Source: Streptomyces guryensis
GTDB lineage: Bacteria; Actinomycetota; Actinomycetes; Streptomycetales; Streptomycetaceae
Direction: 5' to 3'
Length of the DNA stretch: 64,000 nucleotides
NCBI RefSeq assembly: GCF_021261325.1
Contig: NZ_JAJSBI010000004.1
Span: 248,001-312,000, forward strand
Below the pieces are notes generated by a model. It saw nothing but the letters and a program-made list of their open reading frames with translations, was not told the DNA's origin and ran no database searches. How positions within the stretch are numbered: position 1 is the stretch's first letter; each line of letters begins with the position of its first letter. Shown here piece by piece: positions 29,093 through 37,045 of the stretch. The translations under genes were made by a program, and so were the position numbers.

Positions 29093-29133
29093 GTGAGGGG
29101 GTGACCACCCCGGCGGGGTGGTCACCCCCTCAC
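29093..29133. terminator. Bidirectional hairpin terminator
   Basis: A perfect 19-bp stem (29093-29111 with 29115-29133) and 3-nt loop lies between the convergent transglutaminase and DUF3040 genes. Confidence 0.85.
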
Positions 29134-29177
29134 CTGCGTCTGCGAGGAACCGTCCGCGATGAACGGTGGGAGCCGGG

Positions 29178-29570
29178 CTAGTGGCCCTGCTCGTCGCGGC
29201 GGCGCTGCCACCGCTGCTCGATGCGGTCCATCATGGAACGCTTCTGCCGTCCCTGACGGCGCGCGTGCGGAGCACCGGCCGCGGGCTGTTCGCCCGGCTT
29301 GGGGGCCTTGCGCCAGCCGGTCACGGCGAGCACGGCACACCCCAGCATGACCAGGAAGCCCACCACGCTGAGCCAGACCTGCTTGGCGACCATTCCAGCC
29401 ATGAGGAGCGCGATACCCACGAGGAAGCCCGCGACCGCCTGGTAGACCCGTCGCCGGGTGTACGTACGCAGCCCGCTTCCCTCAAGCGCTGTCGCGAACT
29501 TGGGATCTTCGGCGTACAGCGCTCGCTCCATCTGCTCGAGCATGCGCTGCTCGTGCTCCGAGAGCGGCAC
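29178..29570 (-). CDS. DUF3040 membrane protein
   Basis: 130 residues. The N-terminus PLSEHEQRMLEQMERALYAEDPKFA is the DUF3040 hallmark, followed by two membrane helices (about 43-62 and 66-86) and a basic, Gln/Arg-rich tail. Found across actinobacteria, often near division or wall genes; role unknown. GTG start at 29570 with GGAGGA upstream. Confidence 0.9.
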   Translation of the reverse strand: MPLSEHEQRMLEQMERALYAEDPKFATALEGSGLRTYTRRRVYQAVAGFLVGIALLMAGMVAKQVWLSVVGFLVMLGCAVLAVTGWRKAPKPGEQPAAGAPHARRQGRQKRSMMDRIEQRWQRRRDEQGH

Positions 29571-29847
29571 GGAGTCCTCCTCATCGTGCAGTCGCCGGGG
29601 CGACCCGGGGGGTCCCTTCAGGATAGGCAGGGAATCGCCCCCGTGAAACCCGCCCCTCTACGCCAATTGGCCAACCGGAATCCGCCATGGACGTCCCGGC
29701 TCGCTGAATCTTGCATTCCCCAGCGGCCGACCCGTCATGCCGAGCGGTCTCCCTCGATCATACGGCGCTGAACGCCCGATCGGGGGGCCTGTGGCGTACT
29801 CCATGTGCGGCCAAGTCCCTGATCAGCGGCGCACCACAGGAGGCGGC
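29571..29847. other. Intergenic region upstream of DUF3040
   Basis: 277 bp between two minus-strand genes. I see no supported gene, strong hairpin or clear promoter here; it must hold the DUF3040 promoter unless that gene is cotranscribed with the methyltransferase. Confidence 0.3.
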
Positions 29848-30618
29848 TCAGGCCTCGGTGGCCCCCTGTGTCTCGCCGAGCACATGGAGCTGGGTGGCCA
29901 CGGAGTGGAAGGCGGGGAGTTCCGCCGCTGCCTCCTCCAGTTTCAGCAGCGCCTCCAGGGCACCGGGCTCGGTGTCCACGAGGACGCCCGGGACGAGGTC
30001 GGCGAAGACCCGCACGCCGTGCACCGCGCCGACCCTGAGGCCCGCGCCCTCGACCAGCCCGGTGAGCTGTTCTGCGGTGAAGCGGCGCGGCACGGGGTCG
30101 CCCGCGCCCCAGCGGCCGTTCGGATCGGCGAGGGCCTGCCGCGCCTCCTTGAAGTGGCCGGCGAGGGCGCGTGCGAGCACGGCGCCGCCGAGGCCGGCGG
30201 CGAGCACGCTGAGGACGCCCTCGGAGCGCAGGGCGGCCACCGCGTTGCGCACGCCCTCGGCCGGGTCGTCGACGTACTCCAGGACGCCGTGGCACAGCAC
30301 CACGTCATAGCCACCGCGCTCGACGACGTCGAAGAGGCCGTGGGCGTCGCCCTGGACACCCTTCACCCGATCGGCGACGCCGGCCTCGGCGGTGCGGCGC
30401 TCCAGCGCGAACAGCGCGTTCGGGCTGGGGTCGACGACGGTGACCCGGTGGCCGAGGCGGGCGACGGGCACCGCGAACTTGCCGCTGCCGCCCCCGGTGT
30501 CGAGCACGTCCAGCGACTCCCGCCCGGTGGCCTTCACCCGGCGTTCGAGGGCGTCCTGGAGGACCTCCCAGACCACGGCGGTACGGAGGGAGGCGCGGGG
30601 GCGGCTCGGATCCGACAC
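29848..30618 (-). CDS. Class I SAM-dependent methyltransferase
   Basis: 256 residues. The SAM-binding motif I is LDVLDTGGGSGKFAVPVARLG (about 36-56), acidic motif II VTVVDPSPNALFAL, and motif IV DVVLCHGVLEYVDDP. The C-terminal half varies and gives no substrate. The fold resembles small-molecule or CmoM/UbiE-type enzymes. GTG start at 30618, GGAG upstream. Substrate unknown. Confidence 0.85.
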   Translation of the reverse strand: MSDPSRPRASLRTAVVWEVLQDALERRVKATGRESLDVLDTGGGSGKFAVPVARLGHRVTVVDPSPNALFALERRTAEAGVADRVKGVQGDAHGLFDVVERGGYDVVLCHGVLEYVDDPAEGVRNAVAALRSEGVLSVLAAGLGGAVLARALAGHFKEARQALADPNGRWGAGDPVPRRFTAEQLTGLVEGAGLRVGAVHGVRVFADLVPGVLVDTEPGALEALLKLEEAAAELPAFHSVATQLHVLGETQGATEA

Positions 30619-30790
30619 GGCAGTTGACTCCTCGGCGCGGCACCGCCCATTGCACGGCGGAGCGAACGGGGCGCCTCCCCGGCCGGGGTACGGAGGGAAG
30701 GCTTCAGGCGCCCTCCACCCTATTGCCTCCGCCGCCCCACCTGGTCACCGCGCGGGCCTGCCCGCCGAACGTCTCGTACGGCGGACGCGC

Positions 30791-31357
30791 TCAGCCCGTG
30801 TCGGGGAAGCCGCGGTCGCTCTCCGCGTCGGCCTGCGGATGGTCGGCGTCCTGGCGCGGCTGCGGCAGGACCGGCTGGAGGACGAGCATCCGCTCGACGA
30901 GGCGCAGGAACATCGCCACGTCGCGTATCAGGTCGTCGGCGTCCCGGCGGCCGGCCGCGCCCTGGATGCCCGCCTCGGCCAGGGCGCGGCGCCGCGCCCC
31001 GGAGGCGAACAGCGCGCTCCACTCGGTCAGTTCGGGCGCGATCTCGGGGAGCACTTCCCAGGCGCTCCTGATGCGGGCGCGGCGTCGGGAGGTGGGCTCG
31101 GGGCGGCCTCGCGCGGCGAGCACGGCGGCGGCCGTGCGCAGAGCGGCGAGGTGCGCGGTGGCATAGCGCTCGTTGGGCGTTTCGAGGACTGCTGCCTCGT
31201 CAAGTCCTGCGCGGGCCTGGGCGAGCAGGTCGAGGGCGGCGGGCGGGGCCGTGGACCGGCGGAGCACCGGGTGGACGTCGCTCGCCGGGCCGGTCAGTGA
31301 GGGGGCAGGGCCGGTGGCGCGGCGCCGGCGGGCGGCGGCTGCGTGATAGCTGGCCAT
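30791..31357 (-). CDS. SAV_6107-family HEPN-domain protein
   Basis: 188 residues. The core, about 45-160, is all-helical: APPAALDLLAQARAGLDEAA, NERYATAHLAALRTAAAVLAAR and DADDLIRDVAMFLRLVERMLVLQP. I recognise it as the actinobacterial SAV_6107 family, classed as HEPN. HEPN proteins are often RNases or nucleotidyltransferase partners, but the catalytic R-X4-6-H motif is not evident, so ribonuclease activity is doubtful. The ATG at 31357 follows AGGAGG. It is divergent from the ABC-like/YhgE operon and shares its 172-bp control region. Confidence 0.75.
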   Translation of the reverse strand: MASYHAAAARRRRATGPAPSLTGPASDVHPVLRRSTAPPAALDLLAQARAGLDEAAVLETPNERYATAHLAALRTAAAVLAARGRPEPTSRRRARIRSAWEVLPEIAPELTEWSALFASGARRRALAEAGIQGAAGRRDADDLIRDVAMFLRLVERMLVLQPVLPQPRQDADHPQADAESDRGFPDTG

Positions 31358-31461
31358 GACGAACCTCCTGTCGTCTGCGTGACGGCATGCCCTGATACGG
31401 GATGCCGTATGTGCCCATCGTGCGGTATGCCACTGACAATCCGTTCCGACCTGCACTTTTG

Positions 31462-31516
31462 CTTCGATCGAAGGTTCGGAGTAGTTTTTGCACTGACCAG
31501 TCAGTTCAATTACAGG
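31462..31516 (+). promoter_or_regulatory. Promoter and palindromic operator of the YhgE operon
   Basis: A 12-bp perfect palindrome CTTCGATCGAAG is at 31462-31473. Downstream, TTGCAC (31488-31493), 17 nt, TACAGG (31511-31516) is a possible promoter. A second inverted repeat, ACTGAC-CA-GTCAGT (31492-31505), lies between these hexamers. This is the usual place and style of a TetR-family operator, and the operon ends with a TetR gene, so autoregulation is likely (inference). Confidence 0.55.
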
Positions 31517-31529
31517 GGATGGGGGAACC

Positions 31530-32285
31530 GTGCCCGGAATCGGTGTCACGGCCCGCGGCCTGGGAGTCAGGGGCCCTCGCGGCTGGGCGTTCCGCGACGT
31601 CACGTTCGACGCGGAGCCCGGCTCGCTGATCGCGATCGAGGGACCGTCCGGGTCCGGCCGTACCTGCCTGCTGCTCGCGCTCACGGGACGGATGAAGCCC
31701 ACCGCGGGAGCAGCCGCGGTGGGTGAATGGACACTGCCCAAGCAGATGGCGGCCGTGCGCCGGGTCAGCGGGCTCGCGCACGTCGCCGGGGTCACCGACC
31801 TCGAACCGGCCCTGACCGTGGGCGAGCATCTGCTCGAACGGGCCCTGCTGCAGCGGCGGTTCGCCGACTCGCTGCGCGCGCTGCTGCGGCCGCGCAAGGA
31901 GCGCACGGCCGAGGCCAGACAGCGGATCGACACCGCACTGGCCGCCGCGGGGCTGGACCGGGAGGCCCTGCCCAAGGGTTCCCGGACGGCCGTACGCGAC
32001 CTGGAGCGGCTGGAGGCGCTGCGGCTGTCCATCGCGCTCGCCCTGCTCGGCCGCCCCAGGCTGCTCGGCGTCGACGACACCGACCTGAAGCTCTCGGACG
32101 CCGAACGCGCCGAGGTCTGGACGCTGTTGAGGTCGATCGCCGGGGCCGGGACGACCGTCGTCGCGGTGTGCAGCGAGGCCCCACAGGACACGGTCGTCGT
32201 AGCCACAACGGAGAAGGCCGCAACGGAGAAGGCCATCACGGGGAAGGGGAAGGCCGATGCGCTCGCCGAAACTGGCCGCTCTTGA
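31530..32285 (+). CDS. Degenerate ABC-type ATP-binding protein
   Basis: 251 residues with an ABC ATPase outline but altered key residues. The P-loop is GPSGSGRT (38-45) with Arg44 in place of the usual Lys. The LSGGQ signature is replaced by VRDLERLEALR (156-166). Walker B ends LGVDDTD (179-185) with Asp183 instead of the catalytic Glu, and the H-loop position reads VVAVCSEAP without His. The tail TTEKAATEKAITGKGK comes from a short DNA repeat. GTG start at 31530. It overlaps the YhgE gene by 29 nt, so the pair is probably translated together. Likely a regulator or non-hydrolysing partner of YhgE, or a weak ATPase. Confidence 0.8.
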   Translation: MPGIGVTARGLGVRGPRGWAFRDVTFDAEPGSLIAIEGPSGSGRTCLLLALTGRMKPTAGAAAVGEWTLPKQMAAVRRVSGLAHVAGVTDLEPALTVGEHLLERALLQRRFADSLRALLRPRKERTAEARQRIDTALAAAGLDREALPKGSRTAVRDLERLEALRLSIALALLGRPRLLGVDDTDLKLSDAERAEVWTLLRSIAGAGTTVVAVCSEAPQDTVVVATTEKAATEKAITGKGKADALAETGRS

Positions 32286-34341
32286 GCTCAGGCGGTTCCG
32301 CCGGGGCAGGCTGCCGCGCGCCGCACTGGTGGCGCTGCTGGTGCTGCCGCTGCTGTACGGCGCGCTGTACCTGTGGTCGTTCTGGGACCCGTACGGCCGT
32401 CTGGACCGCATCCCCGTGGCGCTCGTCAACGACGACAAGGGGGCGACGGCCGACGGGAAGAAGATCGCTGCGGGCGACGCCATCACCGAGGGGCTGCGCG
32501 ACAGCGACACCTTCGACTGGCACGAGGTGAGTGCCGGCGAGGCACGCGCGGGCGTGGAGGACGGGACGTACTACCTGTCGCTGACCATGCCGTCGGACTT
32601 CAGCAAGCGGATCGCGTCCAGTGCGGGCGCCTCCCCGGAGACGGGCGCGCTCCAGGTGCGCACGAACGACGCCAACAACTACATCGTCGGGCAGATCTCC
32701 CGGACGGTTTTCAGCGAGGTGCGCCAGGCCGCGTCCACGAAGGCGTCGCGGTCCTTCCTGGACAAGATCTTCATCTCGTTCTCCGACATCCACGGGGCGA
32801 CGGTGAAGGCAGCGAACGGCGCCGACCAGCTCAACGGCGGCATCGGCAAGGCGGAGCAGGGATCCAAGGACCTCGCCGACGGCCTGAAGGACGCCAAGGA
32901 CGGCAGCGGCAGGCTGTCGAAGGGCCTGACGAGGCTCGACACCGGCGCGGGCGCCCTGGCGGACGGCTCGAAGCAGGTCGCCGCGGGCACACAGACGCTC
33001 GCCGACAAGGTCGACGGGATCGACGAGAAGGTGGGCCCCTTCCTCAAGGGCAACGAGAAGACCATCGGGGACACCGCCCGGCTCGTCGCCGACTCCTCGA
33101 AGGCGATCCGCGACAACCTGGACACCCTGGTGAAGACGGCCCCGGCCGCCGCCAAGGGCGCCCACGCGGCCTCCACCGCACTGAACGACGTCTACCGGGC
33201 GCGCTGCGAGGACGCCGTACTGCCGGATCCGGCCTGCTCCGACCTGAAGAAGGCGAAGGACGCGGCCGCCGACGTGGCGACGGTCGCCGACGACCTGAAC
33301 TCGCTGATCGGCGACCAGCACGGCGACCTGAAGAAGCTCGACGGCAACCTGGCCACACTCCAGACGCAGGCCCAGGCGCTCGCCGACCGGGCGCCGCACC
33401 TGTCCGAGGACCTCGATGACGCCGTCTCCAAGATCAACAAGCTGAACGAGGGCGCCGGAAAGGTCGCCGCCGGAGCGCGGAAGCTGCACCAGGGGCTCGG
33501 TACCGCCACGAGCGGCGCTGGAGACCTGGACGAGGGCCTCGGCAAGCTGAAGACCGGCGCCGAGACCCTCAACGGCGGCATGTTCAGGCTCGTCGACGGC
33601 TCCGGGAAACTCGCGGGCGGCCTGCACGACGGCGCCGGAAAGATCCCCGACTACGACAAGCAGGATCGCGACCGGCGCACCGACGTCATGGCCGACCCCG
33701 TCAAGCTGGTCTCCAAGGACCTGCACAAGGCGCCCAACTACGGCACCGGGTTCGCCCCGTACTTCATCCCGCTGTCCCTGTGGGTGGGCGCGATGGTGGC
33801 GTACATGCTGATCCCGCCGATGAACCGGCGCGCGCTCGCCACGGGCGCCCCCGCGTGGCGGATCGCGCTGGCCGGCTGGCTCCCGGTGGTGGCGATCGGC
33901 GTCCTGCAGACGGTGTCCCTGATGGCGGTACTGCACTGGGCGATCGGCCTCCAGATGACCCGGGCGGCCGGAACGATCGGCTTCCTGTTCCTGGTCACGG
34001 CGTGCTTCGGGGCGATCGTGCAGTGGCTGAACGCGCGCTTCGGAGCGGCGGGCCGGATCCTCGTCCTCGCCCTGCTGATGCTCCAGTTGACGTCCGCGGG
34101 CGGCACCTACCCGGTGCAGACCAGCCCCGGCTTCTTCAACGCGCTCCACCCCTTCCTCCCGATGAGCTACATCGTGGGCGCCCTGCGCAGGCTCATCACG
34201 GGCGGCGGCCTGGGACCGGTGTGGCACGCGTGCGTGGTGCTCGTCGCGTTCGCCGCGGGCGCCCTCGCGCTGACCGCGGTGTCCGCCCGCCGCCGGCAGG
34301 TGTGGACGCTGGACCGGCTGCACCCGGAGCTGAGCCTGTGA
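32257..34341 (+). CDS. YhgE/Pip-family membrane protein
   Basis: 694 residues. One N-terminal membrane helix (about 22-43, AALVALLVLPLLYGALYLW) is followed by an outer Pip-type domain (IPVALVNDDKGATADGKKI), a long coiled-coil/heptad region rich in Asp, Gly, Ala and Lys (about 180-470; ADGLKDAKDG, AAGTQTLADKV), and about five membrane helices from residue 505 on, with the ABC-2 permease-like fold. YhgE of Bacillus is a phage receptor and the family may export or present wall material. ATG at 32257 with AAGGGGAAGG upstream. Lies between a degenerate ATPase and a TetR regulator. Confidence 0.88.
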   Translation: MRSPKLAALELRRFRRGRLPRAALVALLVLPLLYGALYLWSFWDPYGRLDRIPVALVNDDKGATADGKKIAAGDAITEGLRDSDTFDWHEVSAGEARAGVEDGTYYLSLTMPSDFSKRIASSAGASPETGALQVRTNDANNYIVGQISRTVFSEVRQAASTKASRSFLDKIFISFSDIHGATVKAANGADQLNGGIGKAEQGSKDLADGLKDAKDGSGRLSKGLTRLDTGAGALADGSKQVAAGTQTLADKVDGIDEKVGPFLKGNEKTIGDTARLVADSSKAIRDNLDTLVKTAPAAAKGAHAASTALNDVYRARCEDAVLPDPACSDLKKAKDAAADVATVADDLNSLIGDQHGDLKKLDGNLATLQTQAQALADRAPHLSEDLDDAVSKINKLNEGAGKVAAGARKLHQGLGTATSGAGDLDEGLGKLKTGAETLNGGMFRLVDGSGKLAGGLHDGAGKIPDYDKQDRDRRTDVMADPVKLVSKDLHKAPNYGTGFAPYFIPLSLWVGAMVAYMLIPPMNRRALATGAPAWRIALAGWLPVVAIGVLQTVSLMAVLHWAIGLQMTRAAGTIGFLFLVTACFGAIVQWLNARFGAAGRILVLALLMLQLTSAGGTYPVQTSPGFFNALHPFLPMSYIVGALRRLITGGGLGPVWHACVVLVAFAAGALALTAVSARRRQVWTLDRLHPELSL

Positions 34342-34388
34342 GCCCGGAGGTGACGTCCTCAGGCACGGCTCCTGTGACAATCAGGCCC

Positions 34389-35024
34389 ATGGAAAGCAGC
34401 AGCGCCACGCGGGGCGGCAGCACCCGCCGCGAGGCCACCCGGCAGAAGCTCTACGAGGCCGCCGTCACGCTCATCGCCGAGCAGGGCTTCTCCGCCACCA
34501 CGGTGGACGAGATCGCCGAGCGGGCCGGGGTCGCGAAGGGCACGGTCTACTACAACTTCGCGAGCAAGTCGGTCCTCTTCGAGGAGCTGCTGCGGCACGG
34601 GGTCGGCCTTCTCACCGCCTCCCTCCGGGAAGCGGCCGAGCGCACGGCCAGGGACGGCGGCACCAAGGTGGACGCCCTGGACGCGATGATCCGGGCCGGT
34701 CTCGTCTTCATCGAACGCTATCCGGCCTTCACCCAGCTGTACGTGGCCGAGCTGTGGCGCACCAACCGGGCCTGGCAGTCCACCCTGATGGTGGTGAGAC
34801 AGCAGGCGGTCGCGGTCGTCGAGGGCGTGCTGCACGAGGGCGTGGCAGCGGGCGAGTTCAGCGCAGAGATCGATGTGCCGCTGACCGCGTCGGCGCTGGT
34901 CGGCATGGTCCTGGTGGCCGCCCTGGACTGGCAGTCCTTCCAGCCGGAGCGCTCCCTGGACGACGTCCATGCGGCGCTCTCCCGGCTGCTCCAGGGGCGC
35001 GTCAGCGGCCGCAGCGGGAGCTGA
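34389..35024 (+). CDS. TetR-family regulator
   Basis: 211 residues. The helix-turn-helix domain is REATRQKLYEAAVTLIAEQGFSATTVDEIAERAGVAKGTVYYNFASK (about 12-62). The ligand domain is helical. Start options are the ATG at 34389 (weak AGG upstream) or, in the same frame, a GTG at 34338 that overlaps the YhgE stop by 4 nt and has GGAG upstream; the latter would add 17 residues. As the last gene of the operon it probably represses it through the ACTGAC/GTCAGT repeat at 31492-31505. Confidence 0.9.
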   Translation: MESSSATRGGSTRREATRQKLYEAAVTLIAEQGFSATTVDEIAERAGVAKGTVYYNFASKSVLFEELLRHGVGLLTASLREAAERTARDGGTKVDALDAMIRAGLVFIERYPAFTQLYVAELWRTNRAWQSTLMVVRQQAVAVVEGVLHEGVAAGEFSAEIDVPLTASALVGMVLVAALDWQSFQPERSLDDVHAALSRLLQGRVSGRSGS

Positions 35025-35028
35025 CCGA

Positions 35029-35094
35029 CACGAAAGCGCCGGTCCGGTGTGGCCGCGTCCCCCGCGGGCCACCTCGAACCGGCGCCTTCTCGTG
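35029..35094 (+). terminator. Terminator of the YhgE/TetR operon
   Basis: Outer CACGA/TCGTG (35029-35033, 35090-35094) and GCGCCGGT/ACCGGCGC (35036-35043, 35078-35085) arms enclose a second GTGGCC/GGCCAC stem, starting 4 nt after the TetR stop. Confidence 0.65.
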
Positions 35095-35490
35095 CTCCCC
35101 CGTTGTGCTCCCCCGGTTTTCCCCTGTTGGGCCCCCGTATCGGTCGTTCCCCCGGGTTACCCCGTGCCTCGCTCCCGCCGACCTCGGCCCGCGGAAGGAG
35201 CGGATCCGGGGCGGCTCCGTTCCGGCGCCCCGTGTCGCCGGTGCCGGAGCCGTGCCCCTTTCCGTGTCTCCACTCTCTCGTTCGCGCAGGTCGGGCCCCA
35301 TCCGCGCGCGTACTCATCTCACCCCCTAGGTACGGATACTCAGACCTCCGCACTCATGCCCAGAACGCCCCGTTGCCGACTGGTGATGAACACGTCCGTG
35401 TCCGTACTCCCCTCGGGCCCGGGGGCTGGGAGTCCGTCCGGCGGACCGCCCGTGCGGTGACTGTCAGTGGCGGTCGATAAAGTCGCAGGC
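35095..35490. promoter_or_regulatory. Intergenic region with a candidate leaderless promoter
   Basis: About 400 bp with no supported gene. At its end TAAAGT (35478-35483) lies 7 nt before the ATG at 35491, the spacing of a leaderless promoter; the -35 (GTGACT-like) is weak. Nothing else was recognised in the rest. Confidence 0.35.
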
Positions 35491-36990
35491 ATGGGACGGA
35501 TTGCGGTGATCGGCGCCGGGATGGGCGCGATGGCGGCCGCCGCCCGGCTGGCCGTCGCGGGCCACCGGGTGGCGGTGTACGAGCGTGCGCAGACGTACGG
35601 CGGAGCGGTGCGCCGCTTCGAGCGGGACGGGTTCGGCTTCGACACCGGTCCCGGGCTGCTGACGCTCCCCGCGGTCTGGCGCGATCTGTTCATCAAGACC
35701 GGCAAGGAGCCGCTGGAGGACCGCGTCGAGCTGGTCCAGGTCGACCCGTCCTCGCGGCACGTCTTCGCGGACGGCACCGCGGTCGCGCTGCCGAACGCCT
35801 CCCGCGCGGGGGTGGTCGCCGCTCTGGACGAGGCGCTCGGGGCGGGCGCGGGCAGCCGCTGGGGCGACTTCCTGGTGCGGTCCCGTGAGGCCTGGGACCG
35901 CACCCGTCGGCCGCTGCTGGAGGAGCCCCTGTGGCCCAACTGGCCAGTGCTGGCGGGCCGCGAGCCGTATCCGGCGGTGCCGCACAAGCGGCTGCTGCGC
36001 ACCCGCCGCGCCGCCACACTCGCCGAGGTCGGCGCCTGGGAGCTGCGCGACCCCCGGCTCACGGCGCTCCTGGAGAGTTATGCCCTCGCACACGGCCTCG
36101 ACCCGCGGGTCACCCCGGCGAGCGCGGCCGTGCTGCCGTACATGGAGCACGCCTTCGGGACCTGGTACGTCCGCGGCGGCGTACGGGAGTTGGCGCGCGC
36201 GGTGTACGAGCGATGCGTGGCCCGCAGGGTCGAGTTCCACTTCGGCGCCGAGGTGACGGGGGTGCTGGAGAAGGACGGCCGGGCAGCCGGTCTGGAGCTG
36301 GCGGACGGAAGCGTGGCGGAGGCGGACCATGTGGTCGCCGGTGTGCACCCCCTACGGTTGCGGGGGCTGACAGAGCGTCGGCTCGACGACGACGGTGATG
36401 TGCGACCCGACACGGCAGCACGCCCCGGACGCTTCACCGTGCTGCTGGCGCTGCGCGGCCCGCGGGAGGCCGGTGCGGTTCATCACACGGTCGTACACGC
36501 GCCCGACCGCACGGCCGAGTTGGAGTCTCTGCACGCGCAGGCGGACGAGCCCGTGCGGCCCACGGTGGCCGTGCTGCGGCCGGACGATCCGGCGCTGCGA
36601 CCGGACGCGGAGCACGAGTCCGTGGTCCTGTCCGCAGTGGTGGCGGCGGAGTCCGACCGGCACCGGTCCGAGTGGGGCGAACGTCTCGCGGACCTGCTCG
36701 TCACGGCGGCCGAGGCCGCGATACCCGGGCTGCGCGAGCGGCTGCTGTGGCGCGAGGTGCGGACGCCCGGCGACGGCGGGACGGACGCCGGCTCCGGGGG
36801 CGTGTCCGCCCCCTCCCTGGCCGCTGGGGAAGGGCGCTTCCTGCACCCGGCCAATACCACCCGGTTTCCCGGGCTGTACCGGGTCGGCGGCTGGTCGCAC
36901 CCCGGCGGGGGGCTGCCGCACGCGGGTATGTCGGGCGCGCTGGTGGCCGGTCTGATCGTGGAGGGGCCGGAGTTCCGGGGTTCCCAGTGA
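35491..36990 (+). CDS. CrtI-like FAD-dependent oxidoreductase
   Basis: 499 residues. The N-terminal FAD-binding fold is RIAVIGAGMGAMAAAARLAVAGHRVAVYERAQTYGG, followed by GFGFDTGPGLLTLP, the start of the phytoene-desaturase-like family. The C-terminal FAD motif is YRVGGWSHPGGGLPHAGMSGALVAGLI. It may oxidise a hydrophobic substrate, but no carotenoid genes are nearby, so the substrate is unknown. The ATG at 35491 has no proper ribosome binding site and an ideally spaced -10 (TAAAGT) 7 nt upstream, so the mRNA may be leaderless. A GTG 24 nt upstream is the alternative. Confidence 0.85.
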   Translation: MGRIAVIGAGMGAMAAAARLAVAGHRVAVYERAQTYGGAVRRFERDGFGFDTGPGLLTLPAVWRDLFIKTGKEPLEDRVELVQVDPSSRHVFADGTAVALPNASRAGVVAALDEALGAGAGSRWGDFLVRSREAWDRTRRPLLEEPLWPNWPVLAGREPYPAVPHKRLLRTRRAATLAEVGAWELRDPRLTALLESYALAHGLDPRVTPASAAVLPYMEHAFGTWYVRGGVRELARAVYERCVARRVEFHFGAEVTGVLEKDGRAAGLELADGSVAEADHVVAGVHPLRLRGLTERRLDDDGDVRPDTAARPGRFTVLLALRGPREAGAVHHTVVHAPDRTAELESLHAQADEPVRPTVAVLRPDDPALRPDAEHESVVLSAVVAAESDRHRSEWGERLADLLVTAAEAAIPGLRERLLWREVRTPGDGGTDAGSGGVSAPSLAAGEGRFLHPANTTRFPGLYRVGGWSHPGGGLPHAGMSGALVAGLIVEGPEFRGSQ

Positions 36991-37011
36991 GCGCCCCGGC
37001 CTGAGAGGCCC

Positions 37012-37045
37012 TCAGAAACGGTACTTCGCCTTCAGAAACGGTACT
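37012..37045. repeat. 14-bp direct repeat across a stop codon
   Basis: TCAGAAACGGTACT occurs at 37012-37025 and 37032-37045. The second copy contains the last codons and the stop of the Tyr/Gln/Gly-rich gene (minus strand), so the 3' end of that gene has been duplicated with a 20-bp period. Confidence 0.9.
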
